Assembly (NCBI GenBank): GCA_020747015.1
Contig: JAGTJM010000028.1
Coordinates: 248,001-312,000 of the forward strand
Direction of reading: 5' to 3'
Length of the DNA: 64,000 nucleotides
DNA from: Pyrenochaeta sp. MPI-SDFR-AT-0127
Taxonomy: Eukaryota > Ascomycota > Dothideomycetes > Pleosporales > Cucurbitariaceae
Part shown: positions 32,843 through 44,993 of the stretch, piece after piece
Layout: each line of letters begins with the position of its first letter
Numbering within the stretch: the stretch's first letter is position 1
The notes under the pieces: model-generated
Databases searched by the model: none
Seen by the model: the letters and a program-made list of their open reading frames with translations, nothing else
What the model was told of the DNA's origin: nothing
Position numbers and translations under genes: made by a program

Positions 32843-34504
32843 TGTATAAAGGATTGGTGAGGCAGGAATGTCTGAGGGTGTGAGGTTTTACCGTGTGGCG
32901 CGACAACGTGTCAATGGAGATTTGGGAAAGACATAAGAAGCCAAGAGTTAGAGGCATCAAATGTGAGCAAAGCGCTTGACTATACGAAGAGAAGAGGGTT
33001 TCTAGCAACCGCACGAGATTGATCTTTACAAACTCCTTAGGCGCGCAGCATTTTGATCGCCCCGACATAATTACCACTTATTATTGGATCTGCCCCGCAT
33101 TCACCCGCGGATCTCGGAACATCTGCAACCAGACCTGCATGCACCTCGATTACGAATTGTCGACACTCAGTCCACTCCACACAAAAGGGAAGGGCGTTTA
33201 ATACAGGTATCGTTTTACTCCATTAATTTGTGCGCCACAGCGAAGCCGAAGGCTAATCTGCGGCGCTTATATCATGATTGATTCTTGAGTTAGTTACTCT
33301 TCCCATGAATATTTGTCTTGAGGAATGAAGTATGAAATCAGGAGGTAGGAAAGGGGTTTGAAGATCTATACTAGCAGGAAAATTTCCTCTCTAGAGTCTG
33401 ACGGCAGACCATCTTCTATCTACATGTAGAACTACTGTCCATCTTTGAGTTCCTTTGACTACGCGATTTATCGTCCTTTGGCCTTTGTTCAACCACATGA
33501 ACGTTCTTTCTCGTCCAGCCACCGGAATGTAGATTCTTGTCACCCTCGTCGAATCTATTTGTAGCCAGCTCTGAATGAAAACCCGTGGTAAACATCTTCT
33601 TTTCTTTGCACTTTTGCATGGAAAATATTAAAACAAGCGTAGACAACCTACTGTGTGCACCTCCTACTACATTCAATATATATGCGGCTGCAAGAGGGAG
33701 ATGGAGTTTGAATAGTGTGATGGATGGCAAGGCACTAACGTCAAGTGCCAACCGATACAGAAGATGTTTGGGAAGGATTCGACTAACTACAGCTCTAAGC
33801 ACTTGGTAAAACCAACTGCTCTAGTTAAATATTACGATCAAGATAGTAATGCGGCTTAGAAATAAGGACAAGTTATTAGTGGTGTATACATGAATGTAAA
33901 ACAACAGGTGGCAGCTTCGAAATCCTTCTCCATATTTGTACCGTTCAAATACGGGTGTCACCATCAGTACGGACTTAGCCATCAATCGGCTTGGAGAATG
34001 AATCATGTCTAGCAAGAGCCAATGATGAGCGCAGACGCCCCCATAGGCCCAAGGAAACTACGAGGCCGTGCCGCAGTCACACAACCGTTAATTGATGAGC
34101 ACACAACGCTAGACTCCACCGAGCCCGCTCATTCAGGATATAGACATAGGTAATAGATTCTTACAGCTATATACATTTAATGTTGTCATCAGCAATTCAA
34201 CCTCCTGTTCGTCTTTACAGAAAGCTCCCTCTGCACTGTATTAGTGCCACTATCTATTGATCATCTCTCCTCCGCGAAACTCGTTGTTGGGTCAACCTCT
34301 TTCAGGAAATCTCATCCCGAATGAAACCAGATCTTTACAGAGAGCTGTGGGTCGCACTATACATCAGGTTGCTCGAAACTTGAGTAGAAGCTCAGTATAA
34401 TTGAATTCGAAGCAGAGGAAGCTAGCGGCACACAACGAACATCTAAGGTATAGAAACTTATTTGCGGGCCAGCCTTTAACCAAGAAGCATATACGCAATG
34501 CAAG
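32843..34504. other. Intergenic, about 1.7 kb without a supportable gene
   Basis: Contains the promoter of the kinase-fold gene. A frame at 33416-33802 (-) has some protein-like composition near its end but no recognisable motif and no clear start. AT-rich toward 34.5 kb. Confidence 0.35.
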
Positions 34505-35590
34505 CTAGACTTCATTCTCTTGGCTTAAAATATCCACCTTTTTCTTGCAGCGGTAAGGTAACCTAGGTGGTTCAACTGTCCCATTCTTACTCTCTAACCA
34601 CAGATTCTGTGCCTTCTCACACCATACAAAGTGTTTTAGAAACCCACAACGTGAATACACCTTATAGCGAACTTGAAAAGCCCAATATTCTGTTCGAGCA
34701 CTGATGTCATCCTGTAAAGCAAGTTGACAACCAGCGCAAGATATTCCGTTTTCAACTTGCTTAGTCTGCAAATTATAGCTAGGTAGTGCGCAGGAGGCCA
34801 TAAAAGTAAGGGTAGGTGTTGCATAGATATCATTCATCATATTGTGCGTGGGTCCAGTCCCACCGCTTTCTTCGCGAAAAGCTGATAATGCCGACTGGGT
34901 GGGAACAATGGTTATTCGACCTGAACGTGACTCATCTCTATCATATATCCCTGGAAGCGTTCTGAGCGCTGGAAGCTGAGCGAGCGATCTTTTTGATAAG
35001 AGGAGGACTCGCTTAACGCTGGAGAGTTTTGAAATGCAGATTCTATCATCGCCGCAACGAAGACAATGCGAGCAAAATCGAATCCAAGTAGGTAAGTAGA
35101 CAAGATCGCCGTACTGGTAGTTACAAAGCGAGCAGATCTGGGTGCAAAGTAGGCGGTAAAAATCTAGTAGTGTAACGCGCGAGGCTGAGTGTGTGCGCAA
35201 TAGCGCACAGAAGGGGTTAAGGGCGTGGGTAGTAACAATCTGATATTCGTGAAGTGCATTCACCACATGCCGCGCTCGAGCGTTGGTCTGGCGCAAGTAG
35301 AATATTGACATAATGTCTAGTTGTAGACAAATTTCATGGATAAGATCGAGAGAGAGTCTGTCAAGATCTCCCAGTGATGCCGTTGGTTCGCGCAAGGCAG
35401 GTAAGATGGACGTTAGGCTGTTGTTATGTGTGCGAGGTGAGAACCATATAACTGCGCGATCAAATTCCTGCCGGTGATAGGCACTAGCACGAACAATGGC
35501 GTCCGATTGGTCTAACGGGATAGAATACGCCGTCTTAGAGCGGTATTGAAGGATTGGGGCTGTTACTGGGTCCGGCAGTCGGGTGGTCAT
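34505..35590 (-). CDS. F-box-like protein with cysteine-rich centre
   Basis: A single exon of 361 residues. An F-box-like helix set is at about residues 75-113 (LDRLSLDLIHEICLQLDIMS, FYLRQTNARARHVVNAL). A Cys-rich section follows: CTQICSLCNYQYGD and FCSHCLRCGDDRIC, a spacing able to bind zinc. Another pair, CAGCQLAL, is near residue 290. The C-terminus is basic. Fungal F-box proteins of this type, with a CxxC region right after the F-box, are common and uncharacterised. It probably acts as an SCF adaptor. The C-terminal KCRYNxWxFxVRYKVY-like part suggests a further folded unit. No intron is needed. Confidence 0.6.
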   Translation of the reverse strand: MTTRLPDPVTAPILQYRSKTAYSIPLDQSDAIVRASAYHRQEFDRAVIWFSPRTHNNSLTSILPALREPTASLGDLDRLSLDLIHEICLQLDIMSIFYLRQTNARARHVVNALHEYQIVTTHALNPFCALLRTHSASRVTLLDFYRLLCTQICSLCNYQYGDLVYLPTWIRFCSHCLRCGDDRICISKLSSVKRVLLLSKRSLAQLPALRTLPGIYDRDESRSGRITIVPTQSALSAFREESGGTGPTHNMMNDIYATPTLTFMASCALPSYNLQTKQVENGISCAGCQLALQDDISARTEYWAFQVRYKVYSRCGFLKHFVWCEKAQNLWLESKNGTVEPPRLPYRCKKKVDILSQENEV

Positions 35591-36508
35591 GATTGTATTT
35601 GTCGGCTGTTAGAGTGCAGTTCGGCGCGCAGGCGGGATAGAGGAAATTGCAGGAGGGCTGCACTGTGAACCTTTTTAGGGAGCATGCGACGTATGAGAGT
35701 CAGAGCACTGTCAATTCGAGAGAAATCGTGGCATATGCTCTGTTCTTTTTCAGTAGTTGCCGAGACGTAGGGTGCGAAACTAAGGTATCAGTCGGTACGC
35801 TCCAATTTGGTGTCCACGGCAACAGTCGAGGCAGCCAACGATTCGAATGTAATATCGCGTAGTAGTAGTAGGCTCTATGCCGTAGTATCAGTGCCCTCCT
35901 TGTGTGGTGCTGATGACCTCAAGAAATTCAGTGGCGGGACTTCCGAAGTTGCCTTGACCCGACATGTTATCACGTGACCCTTATCAACGTAGACCCAAAA
36001 CGTCAATCACGTGAATCTAACATAGAGAATTGAAGATTTCTGGCCAATCGTGGTAGCAGCCTCTACCAGACCACTATCAACACTCCCATAAGCCTCCTAC
36101 TCCACTGCAGCATTATCTACCCTTTCGACATTAATAATGTTGTAGCAACGAAGCTGGTTGCTCGTGGCCCGATAAAGCCTGAATTGGACCCTTCCTACCC
36201 ACGCTTTTTAATTCAGCACAAATGCAATGACCACATATTAAAAAGGGTGATCGTTGTTTGGAAGCATTCCTTTGTGCAAGGTAGTTACATAAATTTAATT
36301 TGCCTCATGTGTAAAGTTACCTGGTAATAAAATCTTACTTTCCTCAACCTTGCATGTGTGTCTATGCACTTTTGGAATGTCTCAAGATTCCCGTCTGGTA
36401 ACATTAAGGAAAAAAAAATAGGAGTCAAGCAGAATCGAAGACAGACAACCAGAAACTTGAGACTTGGTCTTCAAACCAAAAACTACGTTCATTATGGTAA
36501 GCTTTGAC
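35591..36508. other. Intergenic between two minus-strand genes
   Basis: Promoter of the F-box-like gene and 3' flank of the Zn2Cys6 gene. Includes a short TAG run near 35862-35870 and two CACGTG-related ATCACGTGA sites (at about 35969 and 36006). Nothing coding was seen. Confidence 0.4.
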
Positions 36509-39171
36509 TCAATTAAAATTTATCAGGCCATCCTGATCCCACTCCATAGTCTCAAGCCAACGCACGAAGTCACCATCGCTCGCAGCTTGTAGTAAAGGTG
36601 CCCCAAGCGTAGGGTCATTAATTACTTCCATTGTCGACTGGGAACCCCTTGCAGCTGCAGGTCCAGGACCTAGAATAATGTCCAAGATTTTCTTCAGAAA
36701 CTTTCTGCCACGATCACAGCTTTGAAAACCGTTTGATTCGGTGCGAACAGTGCCTAGGGCAGATATAAAGACGGAAAGGCTTTGAATAGTATCTGATCGA
36801 TGGAGAGGATATGCTATAGTGGAAGCAGAAGTAGGATCTCGCTCTTGATGGAGAAGCTCAACGGCCAGGACCGCTGCCGTGGGTATTCCGTGCACTTTCC
36901 AATGTCAGTACGAGCTCCCCTACGCAGGGTGCAAAGATGCTACTCACTGGATAATATGGAAACGAAGTCGACCTGGAAATCTCGGAAATGGTCCTTGTTG
37001 TCTACTACTAACACAACAAGCTTAAAGATCTCGGAACATACGGAAAGGAGGTTTACGTTCGGACTCGTTAGTGCCAATTCAACTTTCTTACTCAGAGTTC
37101 GCTGCAGCAAGAAGTGATGGTCCAGATGACCGAGCCGAATGAAGACCAGAAACAAAAGTTCGAGAGGCGAGCGTTTGGAACTCCAAGGGTTGTTAATATC
37201 GATACGGAGGAAACTAGGAAGGTCCTCCCAATTCTTACTAGTTTTGGCTTCAATCTCCGCTGCACGCTGAATGAGGTTGTCTTGTGAAGAGTGTCCAAGG
37301 GAGATCTCTAGTATCTCTTCTGTGATGAGGGAGTTCGTGGCGGAAAGGCGGGCAAATGTACATCGCTGCACAATACCTTTTTGGTTCCAGCCTTCTTCGT
37401 CAACCACGAGTTCGAGATCCAGTTCTTCGGCCATTGTTTGAGCGTCTGTCAGATCACATGGGATCTGTAGACGACAGTAGTGTCTAGTCAGCTTCGGTGG
37501 CCTTCCCGTATAGGTAGCGAAATGCTTGTCTTTTTCGTATGCACAAATAAACAGACGCTTTCGAAATTCGGCTATGAAAAAGGGAGTGTAATCATCAACT
37601 TTGATCTCTTGATGCAGATTGCAACACAGAAGCGCAGCTGCTAGACTCGAGGTCTTTCTCGAGTTCTCATAACCTAATCCAGCGGTCAGTGACTATCAGC
37701 AGAACCGAAAAAACAATCAAAAGTCTCGCGTTTGTGCGCTAAACATTGTAACTTTGAACCTGCAGATATCAGGGCACTTACTTCCTCGGGCTCTCATAGA
37801 GCAGTAGGCAACAGAATTTTCATACAAAAGCCAGAGGTACAAATCATTCAAGACCCCGAAATCGTCACAAAAGCTGACGCACATCTCGGAGGCATTACAC
37901 ATTTTGAGAGCCAATCCAGCTCTATCTACCGGGGCTTCGTCATGGGAGCAGAAAACTGAGTCTCCATCTGAAGATTCTTGTTAGCCATAGTCAAGACAAA
38001 TTCTTTGGCTCACACTAAGGAGTACCTTTCAGCGATTGTGCTACCAGCGAAACCAATGTCACTATGATACCTACAACCTCCCATCTTAAGAAATTACCAG
38101 TCACATTGGTGCAAAAGTTTTGAGGTGTAGTGTGTCTATCAAGGAGCCTAGAGACAGGCTTCAGTGTGTTCTCCCATATCCTTTCGGACATGAGTCTGAG
38201 GTCTGCAGGCTTTTGAGATTCGAGGGTCTTCTGCCATGTCGACCATAAGCCAGTAGTGTATATCTTTACCATGGGTTCAATTACAACGATGCCGCCTGCA
38301 AAGGAGAACCACTTGTCAATGTACTTCTGAATAGTTGGCAGGTCTTTTAGGAGCGTAAGTACAACTGCACCCCTGTCAATCTGAGATTGCAAGACTTTTG
38401 ACATAGGCGTAGAGTCAGTATTAGGCGGCTGTATACCGATACTGATCTCGTTCTCTGCTAGCACAGCTGAGTGGTTGATGAAGGTAGATCTGTTATCGAA
38501 GTTGAAAACATCAGTTCGAATGTGGTGATCTGGCAATGGTCTACGGAGCTCCTCAGCATTTCGCTGACTCTCTGTCCAGGGTTGCGCAGGAAGACTACTT
38601 GCTCGGGAGAGCCTAGAGTTGGCCGATTCATCGCTCGAATTCGCCAAGACGTTAGTGGTCGGAACAGGACTATGTTCTACGGAATGCACGAGAAATGGAA
38701 ACGGCTGGAGGATTTCAGTACGCTTTGCACGTTCCAGCTCGGAAAATGATGGGGTGCGTGCATGGGGTTGCTCGGAGAATGCATGGTATACACTGCTCAA
38801 CTCTGGGCTGCTTTGCTCCGAATTGGTGTGTTGCGGAGTTGGAATGGAGGTTTTCTTCGTCAAAGGTGCGGGGTGGTAGACACATTGCCCAGACTTGTTA
38901 CGGCGGGCACATCTTTCTCAGGTCAGTATGTATGTGCACAACATGAAGTCAGAGTAATGCTTGCCTTCCACATGTAGGCACCATATGGTCGCATCGGAGC
39001 TTGCCTTTGCGGCAGGGCTCACAAGCCTGCAACTTTCCATTGCGGCGATAAGTTGTATTCTGACGTCTTTCTTGGTGAGAGACCCGTAACCGCGCAGGAA
39101 ACAGGTTGCCCGTCTATGTTCGAGTCAGCAGTGTTTGTATACTAGATCAGCAGTGGATTCGGACGCACCAT
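36509..39171 (-). CDS. Zn2Cys6 transcription factor with split zinc cluster
   Basis: Six exons, complement(36509..36894, 36948..37673, 37782..37967, 38026..38912, 38965..39113, 39169..39171), encode 778 residues and close in phase throughout. The zinc cluster cysteines are C32, C35, C42, C49, C52 and C61 (CX2CX6CX6CX2CX8C), with EPCRKGKLRCDHMVPTCGRC. The cluster is split between C49 and C52 by a 52-bp intron whose donor must be GC (AAG|GCAAGC, 38964), with a CTGAC branch and an AAG acceptor. The first exon is only ATG. The central part is a fungal-specific regulatory domain (FAGGIVVIEPMVKIYTTGLW, AGLALKMCNASEMCVSFCDD, FATYTGRPPKLTRHYC). Targets are unknown. It may act locally in this accessory region. 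Confidence 0.88.
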
Positions 39172-40670
39172 CGTTGAGAGAATTATTTGTGGTCAATAGC
39201 CGACGTCGGAATATTCTTGAGTCTCGGAGTCATACTGATCCTCAAATCCGACCCAGCACATCTGACTAACGTAAACACGGAAGGGTAGGGTGAGCACGAT
39301 CAAAAAAGGATGAAGCTGAGGTGCGGAGCGCAGGCGATGCTGAAATTCCGAACTCCGGCAGTCACGACGGGACCAACGCTAATGTAGCTACTAACCAATC
39401 AACTCTCTTCAATATACGGAGTTGTCCCACTTAACAGATCATCCCATACCGCTCAATTGACCGCTCTGGTGGTGTCGTGATGCAATGTGTACACGCATGG
39501 CATCTTTTCCTCAGCTCGATCTCGGAATGTCGTAGTTTTCATGCACGAGCAGTTCAGAGGCATTTGGAAAAACATATCGAGAGCAGAACTTGACCTGCTT
39601 GATTGCATGCTCTGGTGCATTATGATACAAAGTATGGAATGACAAGCATGGGTACTAGATCAGGGAGCTGGGATACTCCAACTGGAGAGCTTCAGTGGTC
39701 CCAGTGGTCAAGTACCATTTCTGCAAATATAACATTCACACTTTGCAAATGCTACAATGCTAGCAAGTACTCTATACCAATATTGTTATTGTAACTTAAG
39801 CTGCCTTCCCAGCGAAGGGAACTTGAGTGGGTCTCTAAGGAACCTTTATTTTCAGGGCCATGCAAAAGGTGTTAGTTCACGAAGACAGCAGTATGATGAC
39901 CAAGGAATTCGGGATTCGCTAAGGACTGTGTGACAACTCGCCTACCGAATGAGAGCATGGTGTTCCCGCTTATGCTTCTGTAATGAAACATCTCAATAGG
40001 AACCTACAGAGAGGGACTTAAGGAAACAGAGATAAGTGAATTAGGTTTGGTGGCATACTGTTGTAATAAATCATTGCCAGGAACGTCCTCGGTTAAGCAT
40101 ATGCGTTCATTAAGATAATCGACTGCCTGAATCGTATGTTCTTATCGTACAGTGCTACCTCTGACACAAGAACCTGCAAGCTAATCGAGTACAAACCCTT
40201 TGGCCCGGTCGTTTCATGTTGAGGATGCTCACTCCACAAAACCTAGTACCGACACCATTGCATGCAAAGTCCATCATCAATCAGTCAGAGTAATCATATT
40301 TCTCGTTCAAATGCCAGCAATCCAAGAATCGCCCAACTGGGCGCTCTCCCCGCAAAGTGCTCCACAACTCCTCCGAAAATGCAATGCATGCAATGATACA
40401 CGTGTCTGCCCGCCAACCGCTCCAATATAGAGGCTCCAGAATAGCAGGGTAAGGGTATAGGGGTATAATGGCGATTCCAGAGTGTGTGCGATAAGGTCAA
40501 GTGTTGATGATGATAAAGTCCAGACCCACGTAGTAGAGTCAAGCGTTGTCCCTTTCCCGTAACAGTCGTAAGGAGGAGTGTGCCCCGTGACTGCTAATGC
40601 TAACGAGGCTGGTGATCTGGTAACATGATGCGTAGTCACCCAAGAAGACCACATAGAGGCAAAACACTCT
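39172..40670. other. Intergenic, about 1.5 kb
   Basis: Promoter of the six-exon Zn2Cys6 gene and the 3' flank of apc3. Open frames are short and unconvincing. No repeat was noted. Confidence 0.4.
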
Positions 40671-43217
40671 TCAATGGTCATCGTCACTACTCCAACCTCC
40701 TTCATCATCAGCATCAATACTCTCCATGACCTCTTTGATGACGCCATGGCTCTTCGGGTCGAGATTCATTGCAATTGTCAAATGTCGTATTGCACTCGCG
40801 CGATCTCTCAACTTCTTGTAGCACCTGCCTAGCAAGAAGTGAATATTTGGGTCATCAGGCGCAGCGTCTTTGAGATAGAGAAGCTCTTTGAGTGACTCTT
40901 CGGGGCTGCCGAGTTTGAGAAGGATTTGCGATTTACGGAAACGTGCCATGATGGAGCGAGAATCAAGTTTGATAGCGGCTTCGAACTGCATCAAGGCGGG
41001 CTCGGGTTTCTTCATGCGGTCCAGAACCTAGAAGTCTGTTAGTACCGAGTTGTTTAGTCGCGATCCAATGACTTACTAGTCCAATGCGAACAAGGATCAT
41101 GGCATTGTTCGGATTGATCTGTGATGCCGCCCGGTAATGCTTCTCGGCAACCTCATACTTGCCTAATCTCTCGTACACGTTTCCGAGGCCATACCAGCCA
41201 TTGTAATGCCTGTTATCAGCACTGATCGCGCTCCTGTACGCCGCCATCGCCTTGTCAAACTCTTCATTGGCTACGTGCTCGTGACCCTGTAGTGTGAAGG
41301 CATACGCAAACCTTGGATCGAGCTGTGTAGCTCGAGCGAAACATTTGACAGCATCATCATGCTGCCGATCTAGTGAACTGGCATTGCCGAGCGCGCACCA
41401 AGCTTGAGGTGAGAGCCGGTCCTGATCCATCAAGGTGTGTGCGAGATGTCCCAAGGCAATCTCATCCTTCAACTGCCATAGTGTATTTGAGTAAACCTCC
41501 ATGTGTTCTAAATATGAAGGAGAAATCTCTCGAATCTTTTGGAACACTTTTTCTGCATCGGCGTACATAGTGCGCTCGTAGTAAGCCTTACCGATCTGCG
41601 CAAGCACCCACGGAGTCTCGCGCTGCCCTTTCGAAACCAAAGCGAAAGCTTCCAGTGATTTGGTGGACTCATAACGGCTCAGGTGCCGGTAGCCAGAACC
41701 GATTTTCAAAAGTAAGTCTAGGAGCCAGTTGAGAGCATCCTGGTCGCGTGCTGTATCGACTTGTGAAGTCATCCGCGGGGGTGGTATAGCTAGAGCGGCC
41801 GCGCTGGCAGGTCTTGACTCCGGTTTGGATGCTTCAGAGGTTTCGATATAAGGTTTCCTGTTGCCGCTGACAACTCTTCCCACAGTGGAGGCAGTGGCTG
41901 TCCTCCCTTTAGTGCCCGTCGCTTTCACTTTCCGCAACTCTCTTCGTTCCTTCGACTCCAGGTCTTTACTGGATGTGCCTCCCAATCTGCTGCTCGATGG
42001 TCGGATTTGAGTTATAGAATTCAATAACCTTACACTTCTCCGCGGTGGAGCTGCTGTAGGATCCAAGGTTTGAGTGTTTAAAGTGGGTGGAGGTTGCATG
42101 GAGTGGCCAGACACGGTCCTCTTATGGCCGTTCTGGTTAATTGGCCTGGGTATGTCCGTCTGATCAGTCTCCGGGTTCGTCTTCGTCCGAACCCTTGAGG
42201 TGATTGGACGCATCCTTGGCGGTTCTACTGTTGCATTGAATGCCGGTACCCGTGGCTTTCGGCCAGGTGCAAGTGGCATGTCCATTGCCTGTTCATTCAT
42301 GACTGGGCCTCCAGCTTCACCCATCATAACGTCTTCGTCATGGAAGTTGTGGCCGTTCGCAACTGGAGTGTCCGCATCGTGATACGACAAGCCTGCGCTG
42401 GTACCATTGGTCATTGGGTTGCTGCCATTCAGCCGTGAAAGCAGATTTGACCCCCCTAAATTAAGTCCAATGTCACCACCGTGCCGTACCGAAGGGTTGA
42501 AAGGGTCGACTTCCGGAGTCGAGACAAACGGATTTCTAGTGTCCAGACTCTCTTGCGACGAGGTAGCATGACTCCCGGCTCCGTTCGATGCAGCGTGTGA
42601 TATTGAGGCCAGCATATCGGGGGTGATCTTAAAGACGTTCTGGGGACGTACCACGGCGCCAATATCGCAGAGACCCGTGAAAGCATCCCACATGAATGAG
42701 TTGATTTTCAGCGCTTCGACATAGTAGTCGATCGCCTTCTTTGTATCGCCATGCGCCGCATATAGCTTTCCAAGCATACAATAGCATGCCGCAGCGTCAG
42801 GCACGTGTCGTCTCGAGGTTTCTGAGTGCTTGTCTGAGGAGATAGTCAGTATATGCAAAACTCAAGTCCACAACGGCGCTTACTCCAGTGATTGCGTCCT
42901 GCCCAAAGGCCTCGAACTTTTTCCAGCGCCTGAGCGCCTAGATCATACCGCTCGAGGCCCAGACATGCCTGTGCAAACACGTATGCGCATCCCAGGTGTT
43001 GTGATTGCAATCCCTTCGCCCTCGAATAGTCGAACGCGGCTTTGTACCTTCCTAATCGTAGATTACAAAGCGCTAAGAGATGCGCAGCGTCTGGGTTACG
43101 AGGTTCGAGGGCGTGTAGGCGGCCAGCAAGGAAGAGGGCGTTTTCTAAGAAGCCGTTGTCAAGGTGGTAGTGTATAAGCTGTCGCAGCTGGGCATTAACA
43201 CCCGCGGGCGGCGACAT
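40671..43217 (-). CDS. apc3: Anaphase-promoting complex subunit 3 (Cdc27/Nuc2/BimA)
   Basis: Three exons, complement(40671..41027, 41077..42833, 42884..43217), encode 815 residues, close to Aspergillus BimA (about 800). Introns are 49 bp each with GTAAGT/GTAAGC donors. The N-terminal TPR dimerisation part is at about residues 5-170 (NAQLRQLIHYHLDNGFLENA, ACYCMLGKLYAAHGDTKKAI). A low-complexity Ser/Thr/Arg-rich region of about 220 residues follows, likely phosphorylated. The C-terminal TPR superhelix (about 410-800) includes SPQAWCALGNASSLDRQHDD, RHYNGWYGLGNVYERLGKYE and FLLGRCYKKLRDR. Apc3 binds the C-box and IR tails of Cdc20/Cdh1 activators and drives cyclin and securin degradation. The tail is acidic (GGWSSDDDH). 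It is divergent from the snd2-like gene. Confidence 0.96.
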
Positions 43218-43786
43218 GGCGGGCGAGCGTTGACGCTATTGTTGGAGCCCAGGGCCTGAAAGGTGGAGTCGCGCAGAATGTGAATCTACGGTATTGTAGT
43301 CATGGAGTCGGTCAGGCACAGGGGCGGCGAGTAGGGGCGTTGAGTTGAAGGCGTGTCGCGGTGAAGTTGGGTTCTGTTGCTAGGTGACGCTTTCGGCGTG
43401 CTCGACAAAGCAAATTGGCAAACACGGTCGGCGCAGGGCAGAGGATAGAGATTTATTATCTACGGGTCCATGTTAGGAAGCAGCTATTGTCCGGGCAGCT
43501 GCAGTGGGTCCAGATGGGGCGCGAGGGCGTTGTTGTGCATCAAATGTCGCGGTGAGTTGCTCGCGCTTAGGGTTGTTTGCATGCACGGACGGTAAACCAA
43601 CCACTCCGTGAGGCGGGATGGACTGGACGCTTGGCCCAGGACCCTCACTTCCGACGTCACCGCACAACCCTGCCAAATACATCACGTCTGCCATGTACTT
43701 CTGTAGCCTGTAGCTGGTCTGGAGCTGATACCTTTTGCAAGCGCATCAAAGACATCGAAAGCTAGCGACATCGCCCGTCGTTCATC
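43218..43786. promoter_or_regulatory. Divergent promoter region apc3/snd2
   Basis: A 569-bp region between two housekeeping starts, GC-rich, likely a shared bidirectional promoter. No defined site was assigned. Confidence 0.45.
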
Positions 43787-44617
43787 ATGGCCCAAGTAAG
43801 TCCACACCACAGTTCAGTACTGAAATTGCCAAAACCCAATTGCATTCTCTGTTTCACCGCAAAACTATCATGCAGTAACACTCATACGAGAATACTGTAT
43901 CTAGTCTGGACATGTTTCATGCCAGTACTCTTTACAAGTGGAGCAAAACAACGCAAACCCTTCAAAATAACAATGTATTCGAGCATCACCAATGGAGTTG
44001 AGTCCACAAGCATATGACTAGATAAACAAGACATGCATCGCTCAATGCCAACTTGTGGAGCGTCATACTCGCACAATGAATTGAATGCTGATAATTACTC
44101 CTAGAAAGCCACCAAAACGCTGGCAGCCAGCAACACAAAGCGTTTGAACCAAACTCTCTACGTAACCCTTGCCGTCCACTTCTGGTGGTGGTTCCTACGC
44201 GCACTCATCTTCCGCTCATCCTTCACCCGCAAATCAATCGTCCTCTACCTCATCTTCTCCGCGCCGCAACTGCTCATCCAACTCTACTTCGAGCGCCTGT
44301 CTCGCCCAACCCTAAACGAAGACGGTGCCGTGAAGCGTCCGGGCGAAGATCTCGATGCAAAGGGCTTGACAGAGTACATGTGGGATGTAGTCTACTGGAG
44401 CTATGGGTGTATTATATTGTCAGCGATCTTCGGCAACTACGCTTGGTACCTTTGGGCAGTCATCCCAGCATACTCTGGATACGCCGCGTACACGACCTAC
44501 ACAGGTATGAGAGGCGGCTACCAAGATGCAGCTGGTGTGCCGCAGCCCGGCGCAACAACGAGCAAGAGGCAGGCGAAAATGGAGAAGCGAGGGGGTCAGA
44601 AGGTGCAGTATCGGTGA
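43787..44617 (+). CDS. snd2: SRP-independent targeting protein 2 / TMEM208 family (Snd2)
   Basis: Two exons, 43787..43795 and 44105..44617, encode 173 residues. The first exon is only MAQ and the intron is 309 bp, by far the longest in this window, with GTAAGT and CTAG. The protein continues KATKTLAASNTKRLNQTLYV and has membrane segments at about residues 25-45 and 46-65, then a hydrophobic pair around 105-145 (YGCIILSAIFGNYAWYLWAV). The C-terminal tail is basic. This matches the DUF788/TMEM208 family. In yeast Snd2 works with Snd1 and Snd3 in an alternative route of protein delivery to the ER. The fungal gene is commonly short like this. A G-rich tract lies about 115 bases past the stop. Confidence 0.85.
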
Positions 44618-44732
44618 AAGTCTATTCCCATAAGGACAAACACCACAGTGCACAAGCAGACTCTAAAGGACCACAGCGTAGCGCGCTTAAAGTACGCAAG
44701 GCCAGGGAAGAAGACATGCATGAACCGGTCTT

Positions 44733-44774
44733 GGGTTGGGGAAGGAGGGAGGGGGGAGGGGGGAGGGGGGAGGA
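44733..44774 (+). repeat. G-quadruplex-like G-tract
   Basis: Runs of three to six G separated mostly by a single A (GGGGGGA units) on the snd2 sense strand, 116-157 nt after its stop. It would form stable quadruplexes in DNA or in a long 3' UTR. Confidence 0.8.
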
Positions 44775-44969
44775 GAAAAAGACAACAACTTAGCATTGTC
44801 ATACCTCGGAGTTTGGCCGACCTACAAGAAGTAAATCAGCAAAGAACGACTTTTAAAAATTAGAAAAACGCCTCACACAATTCGTAATTCCCAGCATCAA
44901 ACAATCAAATATTCGAAACCCTTGGCCCTCACCTCACCTAACCTCCAAGTGAAATGCCCCAATATCCAC

Positions 44970-44993
44970 AGGCTGGATGCTAGCATCCAGCCT
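44970..44993. repeat. Perfect 24-bp palindrome
   Basis: The half-site AGGCTGGATGCT is followed directly by its reverse complement, with no spacer. It lies between convergent genes. It could be an extrudable hairpin or a dimer-protein site. Confidence 0.9.

Noticed and set aside
33416..33802. 128-residue minus-strand frame
   Set aside because: No motif, no clear start, and composition like the surrounding AT-rich DNA.
44185..44793. 202-residue + strand frame overlapping snd2
   Set aside because: It is the out-of-frame shadow of snd2, which has membrane segments and family motifs.
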